Positions 1 through 8,056 of a stretch of DNA of 64,000 nt are shown in pieces. The translations under genes and the position numbers were made by a program. This DNA is from Paraburkholderia monticola. Its GTDB lineage: Bacteria; Pseudomonadota; Gammaproteobacteria; Burkholderiales; Burkholderiaceae. How positions within the stretch are numbered: position 1 is the first letter of the stretch; every line of letters begins with the position of its first letter. The stretch is from positions 62,001 to 126,000 of the forward strand of contig NZ_LRBG01000035.1 of NCBI RefSeq assembly GCF_001580545.1, read 5' to 3'. Below the pieces are notes generated by a model that was not told the DNA's origin, ran no database searches, and saw only the letters and a program-made list of their open reading frames with translations.

Positions 1-87
1 GATTTCGAGGTAATGGCTGGCTATCGCAATCAGTGCAGGCCAGCAGGGATCATTCGGAATTCTGTTTGTCATGGTTGGCTCCAGCTT

Positions 88-390
88 TCAGTGAGAGTGC
101 GAACGGTTGACCAGGATGTCGTCGGCAGCGGCCCGCACCACGTCCTGTTCTGCGAGACACCTCGACAGGTACCCCGGGGTGTTCAGCTGTTCTGCCCTCG
201 CTACTGTGTGCCCCATCAATAGACCGAAGTCATAAGCCCGCTGGAGCGCGTTGGCGAGGTCGCCAATCCGCACCAACTGGACGTCGGTGGAGATCTTGCC
301 TGACTCCGTGAGGGAGCCGATCCCGAGTTCCTCGCTTGCGATCGCTTCCAGTCGCTCCCAGTGAACCGCCTTTTCAACTGCCTTATCCAT
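88..390 (-). CDS. Hypothetical small protein, DUF6900-like
   Basis: Encodes about 100 residues with no signal peptide or membrane segment. The central part (roughly residues 10-50, with IASEELGI and later ALQRAYDFG) resembles the short DUF6900 family as I remember it; the function of that family is unknown to me. I chose the ATG at 390 because GGAGG lies 5 bases upstream (396-400 on the complement); an upstream GTG at 402 would overlap that ribosome-binding site. It stands alone at the window edge, divergent from ohr. The family assignment is weak; that it is a real gene is more likely than not. Confidence 0.55.
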   Translation of the reverse strand: MDKAVEKAVHWERLEAIASEELGIGSLTESGKISTDVQLVRIGDLANALQRAYDFGLLMGHTVARAEQLNTPGYLSRCLAEQDVVRAAADDILVNRSHSH

Positions 391-561
391 TACGACCTCC
401 ACAGATACGTTGCTATCCTTACTGAATGTAAGTATAGGGACGTAGCGCGATTGCTCATGCGACCGGGCGCCACACTTTGAGGTAGTGGTCGCTTAAAAAG
501 GTGGTATCGACTCGCCCATCGTCAGACCCCTGATAGCAATCGCCGCTTCCCGCTAATAAAC

Positions 562-628
562 TCGCATGCGATCTAATCGAATACGCTTGACATGGCTCTG
601 TGTCTGGTCCAATATGCGTCGCATGCGA
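562..628. promoter_or_regulatory. Candidate OhrR operator pair upstream of ohr
   Basis: The 10-bp palindrome TCGCATGCGA occurs twice, at 562-571 and 619-628, 57 bp apart, in the 294-bp gap before ohr. Related TCGC...GCGA palindromes lie upstream of the MarR/OhrR gene at 1557-1583. Sharing a motif between a target gene and its regulator is typical of OhrR control. The exact Burkholderia OhrR site is not something I can confirm, so binding is inferred. Confidence 0.5.
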
Positions 629-684
629 TGCAATCTCACGCGATGCATATGACACGAAACCCGATATTCAGCAAGGAATCCATC

Positions 685-1131
685 ATGACCACGATCGACA
701 AAGTTCTCTTCTCCGGCAACACCCATACCACCGTGAACCGCGACCCCAGCGTTCAGCGCGGCGAGCACGGCGTCGTCGACCTCAAGCTGTCGACGCCCAG
801 CGGTCAAAACCTCGAACTCATCGCCACCGAGCCGCACCCGCGGGCCGAGCAACTGTTTGCCGGTGCCTGGTCGGCCTGTTACATCACGGCGTTCGGGATT
901 GCCGCTTCGTTGAAGAAGGTCACGTTGCCGCCGGACTACTCGGTGGATATTCAGGTCGACATCGGCCAGACCGGTGCCGCCTGGTTCCTCGGCGCGCATT
1001 TCACGATCCGCGTGCCGGGAGTCGCTCAGGAAGTCGTCGAGGCGATCGCGCGCAGCGCGCATGACATCTGCCCCTACTCGAAGGCCGTGCACGGCAACAT
1101 CGACGTTGGCCTCACCGTCCTGACGGCGTAA
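685..1131 (+). CDS. ohr: Organic hydroperoxide resistance protein, Ohr/OsmC family
   Basis: Encodes 148 residues, the usual Ohr length. Ohr is a cytosolic thiol peroxidase that reduces organic hydroperoxides with two catalytic cysteines. Both are visible: Cys65 in AWSACYITAF and Cys129 in AHDICPYSKAV, the latter matching the characteristic CPYSKA segment of Ohr. The ATG at 685 was chosen because residues from there match the Ohr N terminus (KVLFSGNTHTTVNRD); the upstream in-frame extension does not look coding. The MarR-type regulator OhrR is encoded at 1633-2094, with one small secreted protein between. Paired TCGCATGCGA palindromes upstream suggest OhrR repression relieved by peroxide. Confidence 0.93.
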   Translation: MTTIDKVLFSGNTHTTVNRDPSVQRGEHGVVDLKLSTPSGQNLELIATEPHPRAEQLFAGAWSACYITAFGIAASLKKVTLPPDYSVDIQVDIGQTGAAWFLGAHFTIRVPGVAQEVVEAIARSAHDICPYSKAVHGNIDVGLTVLTA

Positions 1132-1181
1132 CCCAACAGCGCACTTAATCTTTCACTAACTCTTTCCAGCGAGATTCGATC

Positions 1182-1454
1182 ATGAAGACCAAACTCATCG
1201 CCGCACTGCTTGTCGCGATTTCGGCTGCTTCAGCCGCTCCAGCGTTTGCCAGTGGTTACGGCCCGGCTCCGGCATACCGCCCCGCGGTCGGCGCACCGGC
1301 TTCTCAACGTGGCCAGAGCGAGCAGACGCTCGCCGCCGAACGCGCCGACGCGACCAGCGCGCAAGCAGCATATGGCGGTGTAGCCGCCGGCAGTTTCGCG
1401 GCCGCAGGGCGCGTCGTTCCGACGTCGGGCAAGGACATTTTTGCGCACCACTAG
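1182..1454 (+). CDS. Small secreted hypothetical protein
   Basis: Encodes 90 residues with a clear Sec signal peptide (MKTKLIAALLVAISAASAAPAFA, probable cleavage after AFA near residue 23). The mature part is short, rich in Ala, Gly and Tyr/Pro, and has no cysteine. Its layout (MKTK start, alanine-rich signal, short hydrophilic tail) recalls the small DUF4148-type periplasmic proteins common in Burkholderiaceae, but I see no firm domain match. It lies 50 bp after ohr on the same strand and before ohrR, so it may be read through from ohr. Function unknown. Confidence 0.7.
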   Translation: MKTKLIAALLVAISAASAAPAFASGYGPAPAYRPAVGAPASQRGQSEQTLAAERADATSAQAAYGGVAAGSFAAAGRVVPTSGKDIFAHH

Positions 1455-1556
1455 GCCTTGCACTGCGCGGTTGCTGGCCGTCTTGCATCGTTGCAGCGAT
1501 GCGGGACGGACTGGCGGTGGTCACTTCGCAGCGAATTTGCACGTCGTGCGCTTAAA

Positions 1557-1583
1557 TCGCATGGCGATATAATCGCAAGCGAT
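1557..1583. promoter_or_regulatory. Candidate OhrR autoregulatory operator
   Basis: Two adjacent inverted repeats, TCGCATGGCGA (1557-1567) and ATCGCAAGCGAT (1572-1583), lie about 50-75 bp upstream of the ohrR start. They share the TCGC/GCGA half-sites with the two palindromes upstream of ohr, which suggests one regulator acts at both places. Seen directly as sequence; the binding protein is inferred. Confidence 0.5.
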
Positions 1584-1632
1584 ATATTGAGTTTCGCTGC
1601 AAATCATCGACTTCCAGTTAACGAGGATGCAC

Positions 1633-2094
1633 ATGAAAACCACCGACTTCCCAGCGACCGCGCCCCTCCCGCTCTCCGACTACCTGTGCTTTGCCGTCTA
1701 TTCGACGAATCTGGCGTTCGGCAAGGCGTACAAGCCGATCCTCGAGGAACTCGGTCTGACTTATCCGCAGTACATCACGATCATCGCGTTGTGGGAGCAG
1801 GACAACCAGACGGTAAGCGGGTTGGGCGAGAAGCTATTTCTGGAATCCAACACGCTGACGCCGATGCTGAAAAAGCTCGAAGCGATGGGTTACCTGGAGC
1901 GCCGGCGTGACCCGGAAGATGAGCGGCAGGTGCGGGTGAGCTTGACGAAAAGCGGCCGACGGCTGCGCGAGAAGAGTCTGAAAATGGACCTCACCGACGC
2001 GACTGGATTGGCATCGGACGATTTCGCCAAATTGCAGAAGGCGATAGTGACGTTGCGCGGCAACCTCATCAAGTCCGTCGAGAACGACGACTGA
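1633..2094 (+). CDS. ohrR: MarR-family organic hydroperoxide sensor OhrR
   Basis: Encodes 153 residues with a MarR winged helix. The N-terminal segment YLCFAVYSTN carries the conserved peroxide-sensing cysteine (Cys19 from this start), the OhrR hallmark. The recognition-helix region (LFLESNTLTPMLKKLE) and the wing (RRDPEDERQVRVSLT) match MarR proteins. Oxidation of the cysteine by organic hydroperoxide normally releases the repressor from DNA. I chose the ATG at 1633 because GAGG at 1623-1626 is well spaced for it; the ATG at 1627 directly abuts that site. Palindromes just upstream suggest autoregulation. Ohr is the likely target. Confidence 0.9.
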   Translation: MKTTDFPATAPLPLSDYLCFAVYSTNLAFGKAYKPILEELGLTYPQYITIIALWEQDNQTVSGLGEKLFLESNTLTPMLKKLEAMGYLERRRDPEDERQVRVSLTKSGRRLREKSLKMDLTDATGLASDDFAKLQKAIVTLRGNLIKSVENDD

Positions 2095-2188
2095 GCGGGT
2101 AGCGGCTGTCGCATACGCTGCCGAAGAGCTGAAGCTCTTCGCGCAACTCGCCATGTGCCTGCGGACCGTCACCTTCGCACCCCAGCGC

Positions 2189-2767
2189 TCAAAGAGCCGC
2201 AGGCGGCGTCTCATCGACGAGCGTGCGCCGCCCCGCGTCGAGGATCTCGTCGGCGAACGCCGGATCTGCGCTTGCAATCGCGCGCGACAACACGAGTGCC
2301 CCCACCATCTGACTCAACGTTGCAATCGCCTCGCGACGGGTTTGTTCCGCCGTCGCGCCGTCCGTGGCGATCATGCTTGCCAGCCGCTCGAGATACACGC
2401 CGAGGCCGCGTGCGTAGGTCGCACGCGCTGCGTCGGTCATCCGGGGCGCGTCGCCCGCGAAGCCGGACAGAGGGCACCCGCCCTCGATGTTGTCGCGGTG
2501 CGAGGCCGACAGGTAGCGTGCCGCCTGCTTCTCCAGGCTGCCGGCGTTCGGCGAATCCGCGTAGTCTTGCATCGCCTTTTCCATCACCGCGGCGACCAGC
2601 GTGTCCTTCGACCTGAAGTGGTTGTAGAAGCCGCCCTGCGTGAAACCGGCTTCCTTCATCAGCTCCGCGAGTCCCACGGCCTCGACGCCGCGTGCCCGGA
2701 ACAGACGCTCGGCCGCCGCAACGATCGCGTTCCGGTTCTCGGCGGCCTGTTGTCGTGACACACCCAT
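2189..2767 (-). CDS. TetR/AcrR-family transcriptional regulator
   Basis: Encodes 192 residues. The N-terminal HTH is clear (residues about 10-55: AAERLFRARG, then the recognition stretch FTQGGFYNHFRSKDTLV), typical of TetR repressors. The C-terminal ligand domain includes CPLSGFAGD, seen in the subgroup often found beside SDR or electrophile-reducing enzymes. It is divergent from the SDR at 3095, and the shared intergenic region holds a 15-bp inverted repeat, so it probably represses that SDR, perhaps the following OYE, and itself. The ligand is not predictable from sequence; an electrophile is a guess from the neighbours. Confidence 0.88.
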   Translation of the reverse strand: MGVSRQQAAENRNAIVAAAERLFRARGVEAVGLAELMKEAGFTQGGFYNHFRSKDTLVAAVMEKAMQDYADSPNAGSLEKQAARYLSASHRDNIEGGCPLSGFAGDAPRMTDAARATYARGLGVYLERLASMIATDGATAEQTRREAIATLSQMVGALVLSRAIASADPAFADEILDAGRRTLVDETPPAAL

Positions 2768-2810
2768 CGGTTCCTCCCTGATCTGCTTGATCGCATCGAT
2801 TGAAAATCAC

Positions 2811-2886
2811 AATGTCGATCACCATTGACATGCCCGGGTCGCGCTGACACAATGCGCTGCAAGACGATGGTGATCGACATTGACAT
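2811..2886. promoter_or_regulatory. Candidate TetR operator in divergent promoter region
   Basis: In the 327-bp gap between the TetR gene and the SDR, AATGTCGATCACCAT (2811-2825) is repeated exactly as its reverse complement at 2867-2881. The first copy also reads as an imperfect palindrome, ATGTC-N10-GACAT (2812-2831), and the second is followed by TGACAT. Two facing copies between divergent genes fit operators of a dimeric repressor. The rest of this gap shows no gene. Confidence 0.55.
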
Positions 2887-3094
2887 GAGTGTAGCCGACT
2901 TTCGCCGACAAAGCGAAGCAGCGCCGGGCGGCACGGATGGCAGTCCACCGAGGTCTTTGATGCCGGCGAGCGGCGGAGGTTGACGCCGTTCGGCGGTGCA
3001 ACGGTTCGGTACCCAATGGCAAGTTTGTTTTCACCGGATTCCACGCGCGCGGCGAGCCGGCGCGCATGCGATTCATCATGCGAAAGGATGGGTT

Positions 3095-3799
3095 ATGAAG
3101 ATCGAAGGTGCTGTTGTTTTCGTGACGGGTGCGAACCGCGGGCTTGGCCTCGAGTTTGCGAAACAGGCGCTCCAAAGAGGAGCGCGAAAGGTCTATGCGG
3201 GCGCGCGCGATCCGTCCAGCGTGACGCTGCCGGGCGTCGTGCCCGTGAAGCTCGACGTGACCGATCCGGCGACCGTCGCCGCGGCAGCCGAGGCGGCGCG
3301 CGACGTCACGCTGCTGATCAACAATGCGGGCATCGCGCGTCTCGGCAGCCTGATGGACGACGGCGCGCCCGATGCGTTGCGCGATCACTTCGAAACCAAC
3401 GTGTTCGGGATGCTGGCGATGGCGCGGGCCTTCGCGGGCCATCTCGCCAGCAACGGCGGCGGCGCGATCCTGAATGTGCTGTCCGTCGCGAGCTGGATGA
3501 ACCGGCCGCTCCTCTCCGGTTACGGCGTGTCGAAGTCGGCCGCCTGGGGGCTGACCAATGGCCTGCGCCATTCGTTGCGCGAACAGCGCACGCAGGTCGT
3601 CGGGCTGCATGCCGGCTTTATCGACACGGATCTGACGCGCGGCCTTGAAGTGCCGAAGGCGACGCCGGACGACGTCGTGCGCCAGGCCTATGACGCGATC
3701 GAGGCCGGGGCGGAGGAAGTGTCCACCGACGAGTTCACGCGCCAGGTGAAGGCCGGTCTGTCGGCAGGCGTCTATCTGGACGAGCCGGCGCCGCGCTGA
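3095..3799 (+). CDS. Short-chain dehydrogenase/reductase (SDR)
   Basis: Encodes 234 residues of a classical SDR. The cofactor motif TGANRGLG is near residue 10, the NNAG motif near residue 75, the catalytic serine in VLSVAS, and the catalytic YGVSK (Y-x3-K) near residue 147. It would be a cytosolic NAD(P)H-dependent oxidoreductase; the substrate is unknown. The ATG at 3095 was chosen because an AAAGGA ribosome-binding site precedes it and the Rossmann strand starts right after it. It is divergent from a TetR gene and 88 bp ahead of an Old Yellow Enzyme gene, suggesting an inducible reductase unit. Confidence 0.9.
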   Translation: MKIEGAVVFVTGANRGLGLEFAKQALQRGARKVYAGARDPSSVTLPGVVPVKLDVTDPATVAAAAEAARDVTLLINNAGIARLGSLMDDGAPDALRDHFETNVFGMLAMARAFAGHLASNGGGAILNVLSVASWMNRPLLSGYGVSKSAAWGLTNGLRHSLREQRTQVVGLHAGFIDTDLTRGLEVPKATPDDVVRQAYDAIEAGAEEVSTDEFTRQVKAGLSAGVYLDEPAPR

Positions 3800-3887
3800 C
3801 GGCACCGGAGCGCACGCTCGTCGCACGCGATCGCAGGCGACGAGCAGCATGATCGACTCACCCCCGTGCGTAAGGAAATGCCCGCAA

Positions 3888-4964
3888 ATGTCTACACTCC
3901 TCGACCCCATCCAGATCGGTGCGCTAAAGATGGCGAACCGAGTCGTCATGGCACCCCTCACTCGCATGCGAGCGTTCGACGGGCGCAGCCCCGGTCCGCT
4001 GAACGCGCAGCACTACGCTCAGCGCGCGAGTGCAGGCCTGATCATTACCGAAGCCACTTCGGTCACGCCTCAGGGCGTCGGTTACCCCAATACGCCGGGC
4101 ATCTGGACGGAACAGCAGGTAGCGGGATGGAAGGAGGTGACCTCCGCGGTTCACGCGGCCGGCGGCCTGATCGTCTCCCAGCTTTGGCACGTGGGGCGAA
4201 TCTCCGATCCGATCTTCCACGAGGGTGAGCCTCCCGTGGCGCCGAGCGCCGTGGCTGCGGAAGGTTACGTCTCTCGCCTGCGTCCGCAACGGCCGTTCAC
4301 CGTGCCACGCGCGTTGCGGACCGAAGAGATCCCCGGCATCGTCGAGGATTTCCGGGCGGGAGCCACAAACGCAAGGCGAGCCGGCTTCGACGGCATCGAG
4401 CTGCACGCCGCGAATGGCTACCTGTTCGATCAATTTCTGCATGACGGATCGAACCAGCGTACCGATCGCTACGGCGGTTCGATTGAAAACCGGGCGCGTT
4501 TTCTTCTCGAGGCGCTCGATGCCGTGCTCACCGTTTGGCCGGCTGACCGTATCGGCGTGCATCTGAATCTAATGTCCAGCTCACATTCGATGCATGACTC
4601 GAATCCGCGTGCACTGTTCACGTATGTCGCGGAGCAACTCAGCGCGCGCAACATCGCGTTCATTTTCGCGCGCGAGGGCCTGGATCGTGGCGAACAGCGA
4701 ATCGGCCGCGACGTAAGGCGCATCTTCAAGGGGACCTACATCCTCAATGAAGGCCTGACGAAAGAAAGCGCACAGTCGGCTGTCGATCGCGGCGAAGCGG
4801 ACGCCGCCGCGTTCGGGCGCGCTTTTATCGCCAACCCTGATCTGGTGGAGCGCTTTAGACGCGACGCACCGCTTAATGCGGTCCATGCGGAAACGATCTA
4901 TACGGATGATGCAACGGGGTACAACGACTACCCGTTGCTTGACGATGCCACTGTGAGCATCTGA
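3888..4964 (+). CDS. Old Yellow Enzyme family alkene reductase (NemA-like)
   Basis: Encodes 358 residues of the FMN-dependent OYE TIM barrel, which reduces activated C=C bonds using NAD(P)H. The N terminus (LLDPIQIGALKMANRVVMAPLTR) and the active-site HAANGY (about His173, Asn176, Tyr178) are canonical, as is the following DQFLHDGSNQRTDRYGG. Odd: the strand that usually reads GVRLSP, whose arginine contacts FMN, here reads GVHLNLM (about His225), and the rest of that loop is atypical. Start at 3888 follows AAGGAA at 3872-3877. It probably belongs with the upstream SDR and TetR genes. The fold is sure; full activity is less so because of the changed loop. Confidence 0.88.
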   Translation: MSTLLDPIQIGALKMANRVVMAPLTRMRAFDGRSPGPLNAQHYAQRASAGLIITEATSVTPQGVGYPNTPGIWTEQQVAGWKEVTSAVHAAGGLIVSQLWHVGRISDPIFHEGEPPVAPSAVAAEGYVSRLRPQRPFTVPRALRTEEIPGIVEDFRAGATNARRAGFDGIELHAANGYLFDQFLHDGSNQRTDRYGGSIENRARFLLEALDAVLTVWPADRIGVHLNLMSSSHSMHDSNPRALFTYVAEQLSARNIAFIFAREGLDRGEQRIGRDVRRIFKGTYILNEGLTKESAQSAVDRGEADAAAFGRAFIANPDLVERFRRDAPLNAVHAETIYTDDATGYNDYPLLDDATVSI

Positions 4965-5217
4965 CCGGACAACGGGCCGCGGCATCGACGGCCGAGCTGT
5001 CGGGATACCGCAGACATCTCGTCGCGAGGCTGTCGGCGCGTCACCACCACACGCAGATCGCGGCCACACACGTCCGCAACATCGGCTGGCCGATAAGCAA
5101 CGGGCGAATGGATTAACGTTATGCGGCCTGGGTCGATATGCTAAGCTTTTGATGGGTCCTGCGCATAAACGAAGCGCTCGATTGCTTTTCTCCGAAGCCT
5201 ACAGAGGAGAAGCGACC

Positions 5218-5916
5218 ATGAAAATCCTATGGGTCGATGACCACGAGATTCTTTGCGTTGCTCTTTCCGAATATGTTCAAGCGCACGCGTCGGAGCTGAG
5301 CGCGGTCCCAATCGAAACCACGCCCGTATTTACGCTTGCCAGCGCGCTGGAAGAAGTCAACAAAACACCTCCCCCCGACCTGGTATTCCTCGATCTCAAT
5401 CTGGATGGTGACAATCGTGGCGCCAGAACACTGGAACGTTTCCAGGCCGGAAATCCGTCCAATGTTCCCGTCGTCATCTGCACGGGACTCGCGCCTGCGA
5501 GCGATCATGAAGTTGAAATCCTGCGAATGTGCATGCGTGACTACGGCGCTCGCGGAATCCTTTTGAAAGGAGGTGCGCACAAGAAAATGTTCATTGGACT
5601 GAGCAGGATCTTAGGAGGCGAACTCTGGATTCCTGAAGAAGTCTTGCTTCGTTTTGCGTGCTCGACACAAGCACCTTCGGCTAGCCGGAATCAGCATCAT
5701 CTTGGACTTTCTCCGCGAGAGTGGGACCTGGCCCGTTGCATTGCGCGTGGCCTCTCAGGGAAACAGATCGCAAGAGAGCTCAACGTTTCCGAGGGGCATG
5801 TCAGACAGGTTTCCTGTGTTATCTACGACAAACTTCAAGTCAGAAACCGGGTTGAAGCCGCACTGAGAGTCAATGCCGAACTGGCTCTTGAAAGAGCAGA
5901 CAAGGGACTGTCGTAA
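5218..5916 (+). CDS. LuxR/NarL-type response regulator
   Basis: Encodes 232 residues: a receiver domain (acidic DD at 7-8, phospho-acceptor Asp59 in LVFLDLNLDGD, conserved lysine in GILLKGG) and a C-terminal LuxR-type HTH (about 166-230, LSPREWDLARCIARGLSGKQIARELNVS). It should bind DNA when phosphorylated. Start at 5218 follows a strong AGAGGAGAAG site. It converges on two tandem hybrid histidine kinases (5953-9997), with only 36 bp between its stop and that of the first kinase, so they are the likely partners. The region is lower in G+C than its surroundings, suggesting transfer as a unit. Confidence 0.9.
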   Translation: MKILWVDDHEILCVALSEYVQAHASELSAVPIETTPVFTLASALEEVNKTPPPDLVFLDLNLDGDNRGARTLERFQAGNPSNVPVVICTGLAPASDHEVEILRMCMRDYGARGILLKGGAHKKMFIGLSRILGGELWIPEEVLLRFACSTQAPSASRNQHHLGLSPREWDLARCIARGLSGKQIARELNVSEGHVRQVSCVIYDKLQVRNRVEAALRVNAELALERADKGLS

Positions 5917-5952
5917 TGATCGTGGCTAACTCCTTTTTACGCTCCCCTGCTA

Positions 5953-7902
5953 TCACTTACACCCGCTTTCGGTGAATGTCTTTGGCTTATGTTTGGCAAG
6001 TATGGTCAACAAGGTCTGTTCCGAAACCGGCTTCGACAAAAGCGTCATGCCACTGGCGGCTACGTTTTTGAGGACGGCTGATGAGGTATCTCCCGACCAC
6101 AGGATCGCAGGGACCGATGCGTCGGTAGCGGCGCGGACCGCCGCAATCGCAACAACACCGTCCTCGTGTTCGAGCCGATAGTCCGAGAGGATGAAGTGCG
6201 GACCGCTTGCCAAAGCCTCAATCCGCAACTGCTCGATGACGTCGTCGGATGATTCTCCCGCCACGACGTAGCAGCCATGCTCGATCAGGCGCATCGATAT
6301 TTCGACTCTCAGGTCGCTATTGTCCTCGATGATCGCCACGACCATATTGGTCAGGTCAAGGTCGCCGTTGTCAACCGTATGAACCGCGAGCAACTCTGGC
6401 GGGATGAGCCCTATGAAGGGGACCGTAACCGAAAAGCGCGATCCGCGACCCGGTGTCGAGTCCACGTCCAGTCTGTGACCAAGAAGGTCCGCGAGACCCT
6501 GGACAATCGACAGACCCAGTCCGAATCCCTTTTCACGATTTCTCTCGGGATTGTCGACCTGTACATAGATTTTGAAGATGTCCTTTTGTCTACCTTCAGG
6601 GATACCGATCCCGTTGTCCCAAACGCTTATCTTGACGCGGTTGCCACGCCTTTGGCAGCTCACCAGAATATGTCCTTTCTTTCCTCCCTGTTCGGAGGGC
6701 GTGTATCGGACCGCGTTGATCACCATATTCCGGACGATCCTCTCCAACGCGTGTCGATCTGTACGGACCAGATAGGGTCGGCCATGGAGGCTCAACTTCA
6801 GCCCCTTCGACTCGGCCAGCGGCTGCATATCCGCAACGATGCCGTGCAAAAGGGAGGGCAGCGCCACCTCCTGAATTTCCACATTCCATGTGCCGGACTC
6901 GAGCCGACAAATATCCAGCGCGCCGTTAATCATGCCTTCCATCGCGTCCACTTGCCTTTGCGCCATCGAGACGTCTTCGGCCAGATGGGTTGATTCAATG
7001 TTCCGCCCGATATAGTTCAACTTCAAGCCAAGCGTGGTGAGTGGCTGGCGCAAGTCATGGCTTATCGCAGCGATAAGTTGGTTCTTCTCCGCCTTTGCCG
7101 CTTCCGCCCGCGATCGCGCCTCATCGAGAATAACCCCCTTTACACAGGCGCGTTTCTGATTGTAGAAAATAAACCAGGCAATGAAGCAATAGCCAATCAG
7201 TTGAGCCGAAAACCAGACAAGCATTGCTGGCCGGTAAGAAAATAGAGATGGTGCCATGCTAAATCCAAATGGGATTGAGCCCAGCACGAGCGAGCCTAAA
7301 GTCGCACGAAGACTCGGTGCAAGCAGCAGCAAGGTAAATGCGTGGCTGATTAGCGTGTACTCGAAGAAGCCGTATCTGGCCAACTTCAAGTAATGAGCGT
7401 GACCTGAGAAGTCGGGTGGGGTTAGCCCAAAGCTACCGCCCGCCCACCAGAATGATGTCAGTATCACCAATGCCGCCCACGCCCAGTGCATCTGTTCGAT
7501 TTCCTCGACGCCAGCGTGCTTTGGGAGCGCGATCGTCTTTTTCAGTAAGTAGGTCGCCAGGGGAGCGGCAATTCCCCACAGTCCCAGGAGCCACACAGGA
7601 CGGGACAAAAGATAAATAGCGGGAGTATTGATCCACGATCCATACGCGGCCAGGAGCGAACTTCCAACCAACAGTAGCGCGATCCAATATACCGCTCGAC
7701 GGGACAGCGATGCCAATAACTCGCGCTTGACGAGGAGATTCTGCTCGGCACTGAGCGCTGCAACCGGTCCCAGAGAAAGATTAAAAAATCTGGCGAAGCT
7801 GCTGCGCCTCGTATGAACCGTTTCACTCGCCCTCAGCGATGCTTTGGCCCCGAGCTTTTCACCCGCGTCACAATCACCTCGTGTTCGAGTATAGGACGCC
7901 AT
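5953..7902 (-). CDS. Hybrid sensor histidine kinase, copy A
   Basis: Encodes 649 residues. A roughly 60-residue cytoplasmic start is followed by about six hydrophobic segments (residues about 70-250) with no large periplasmic domain, then HisKA with phospho-accepting His282 in AAISHDLRQPL, HATPase_c (N box NMVINAVRYTP; G boxes DNGIGIP and GFGLGLS), and a C-terminal receiver with Asp574 (LSDYRLEHEDG) and Lys624 (LLSKPVS). It therefore autophosphorylates and relays to its own receiver. It is the second gene of a tandem pair (copy B is upstream, 8057-9997). The catalytic parts are nearly identical between copies; the membrane part differs. No HPt domain is seen nearby. Confidence 0.92.
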   Translation of the reverse strand: MASYTRTRGDCDAGEKLGAKASLRASETVHTRRSSFARFFNLSLGPVAALSAEQNLLVKRELLASLSRRAVYWIALLLVGSSLLAAYGSWINTPAIYLLSRPVWLLGLWGIAAPLATYLLKKTIALPKHAGVEEIEQMHWAWAALVILTSFWWAGGSFGLTPPDFSGHAHYLKLARYGFFEYTLISHAFTLLLLAPSLRATLGSLVLGSIPFGFSMAPSLFSYRPAMLVWFSAQLIGYCFIAWFIFYNQKRACVKGVILDEARSRAEAAKAEKNQLIAAISHDLRQPLTTLGLKLNYIGRNIESTHLAEDVSMAQRQVDAMEGMINGALDICRLESGTWNVEIQEVALPSLLHGIVADMQPLAESKGLKLSLHGRPYLVRTDRHALERIVRNMVINAVRYTPSEQGGKKGHILVSCQRRGNRVKISVWDNGIGIPEGRQKDIFKIYVQVDNPERNREKGFGLGLSIVQGLADLLGHRLDVDSTPGRGSRFSVTVPFIGLIPPELLAVHTVDNGDLDLTNMVVAIIEDNSDLRVEISMRLIEHGCYVVAGESSDDVIEQLRIEALASGPHFILSDYRLEHEDGVVAIAAVRAATDASVPAILWSGDTSSAVLKNVAASGMTLLSKPVSEQTLLTILAKHKPKTFTESGCK

Positions 7903-8004
7903 GGAAGGCCTCCGAGGAGCAGCTTCAGCATGTGCTCCATTGTGCTACCGGTCCGCCAGCAAGTCGATGGACAGATGTTCCGTTACTTGCCGAACAAAAG
8001 TTCG
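5953..8004 (-). repeat. Tandem duplication unit A (kinase gene plus leader)
   Basis: The kinase gene and about 100 bp of its upstream leader are repeated at 8057-10098, with an offset of about 2.1 kb. The leaders share GTCCGCCAGCAAGTCGATGG and the inverted repeat CGAACAAAAGTTCG (7991-8004 here). This is a whole-gene tandem duplication including regulatory DNA. Identity is high in the kinase part and lower across the membrane segments. Confidence 0.85.
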
Positions 8005-8056
8005 TGGTTCGCGTAGGCGAACCGCCCAGATCAGGGACTGTCGTGAAGATCGCTGC

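Noticed and set aside
2123..2140. Inverted repeat GAAGAGCT/AGCTCTTC after ohrR as a terminator
   Set aside because: A perfect 8-bp stem but only a 2-base loop and no run of T on either strand; it could be a chance palindrome between convergent genes.
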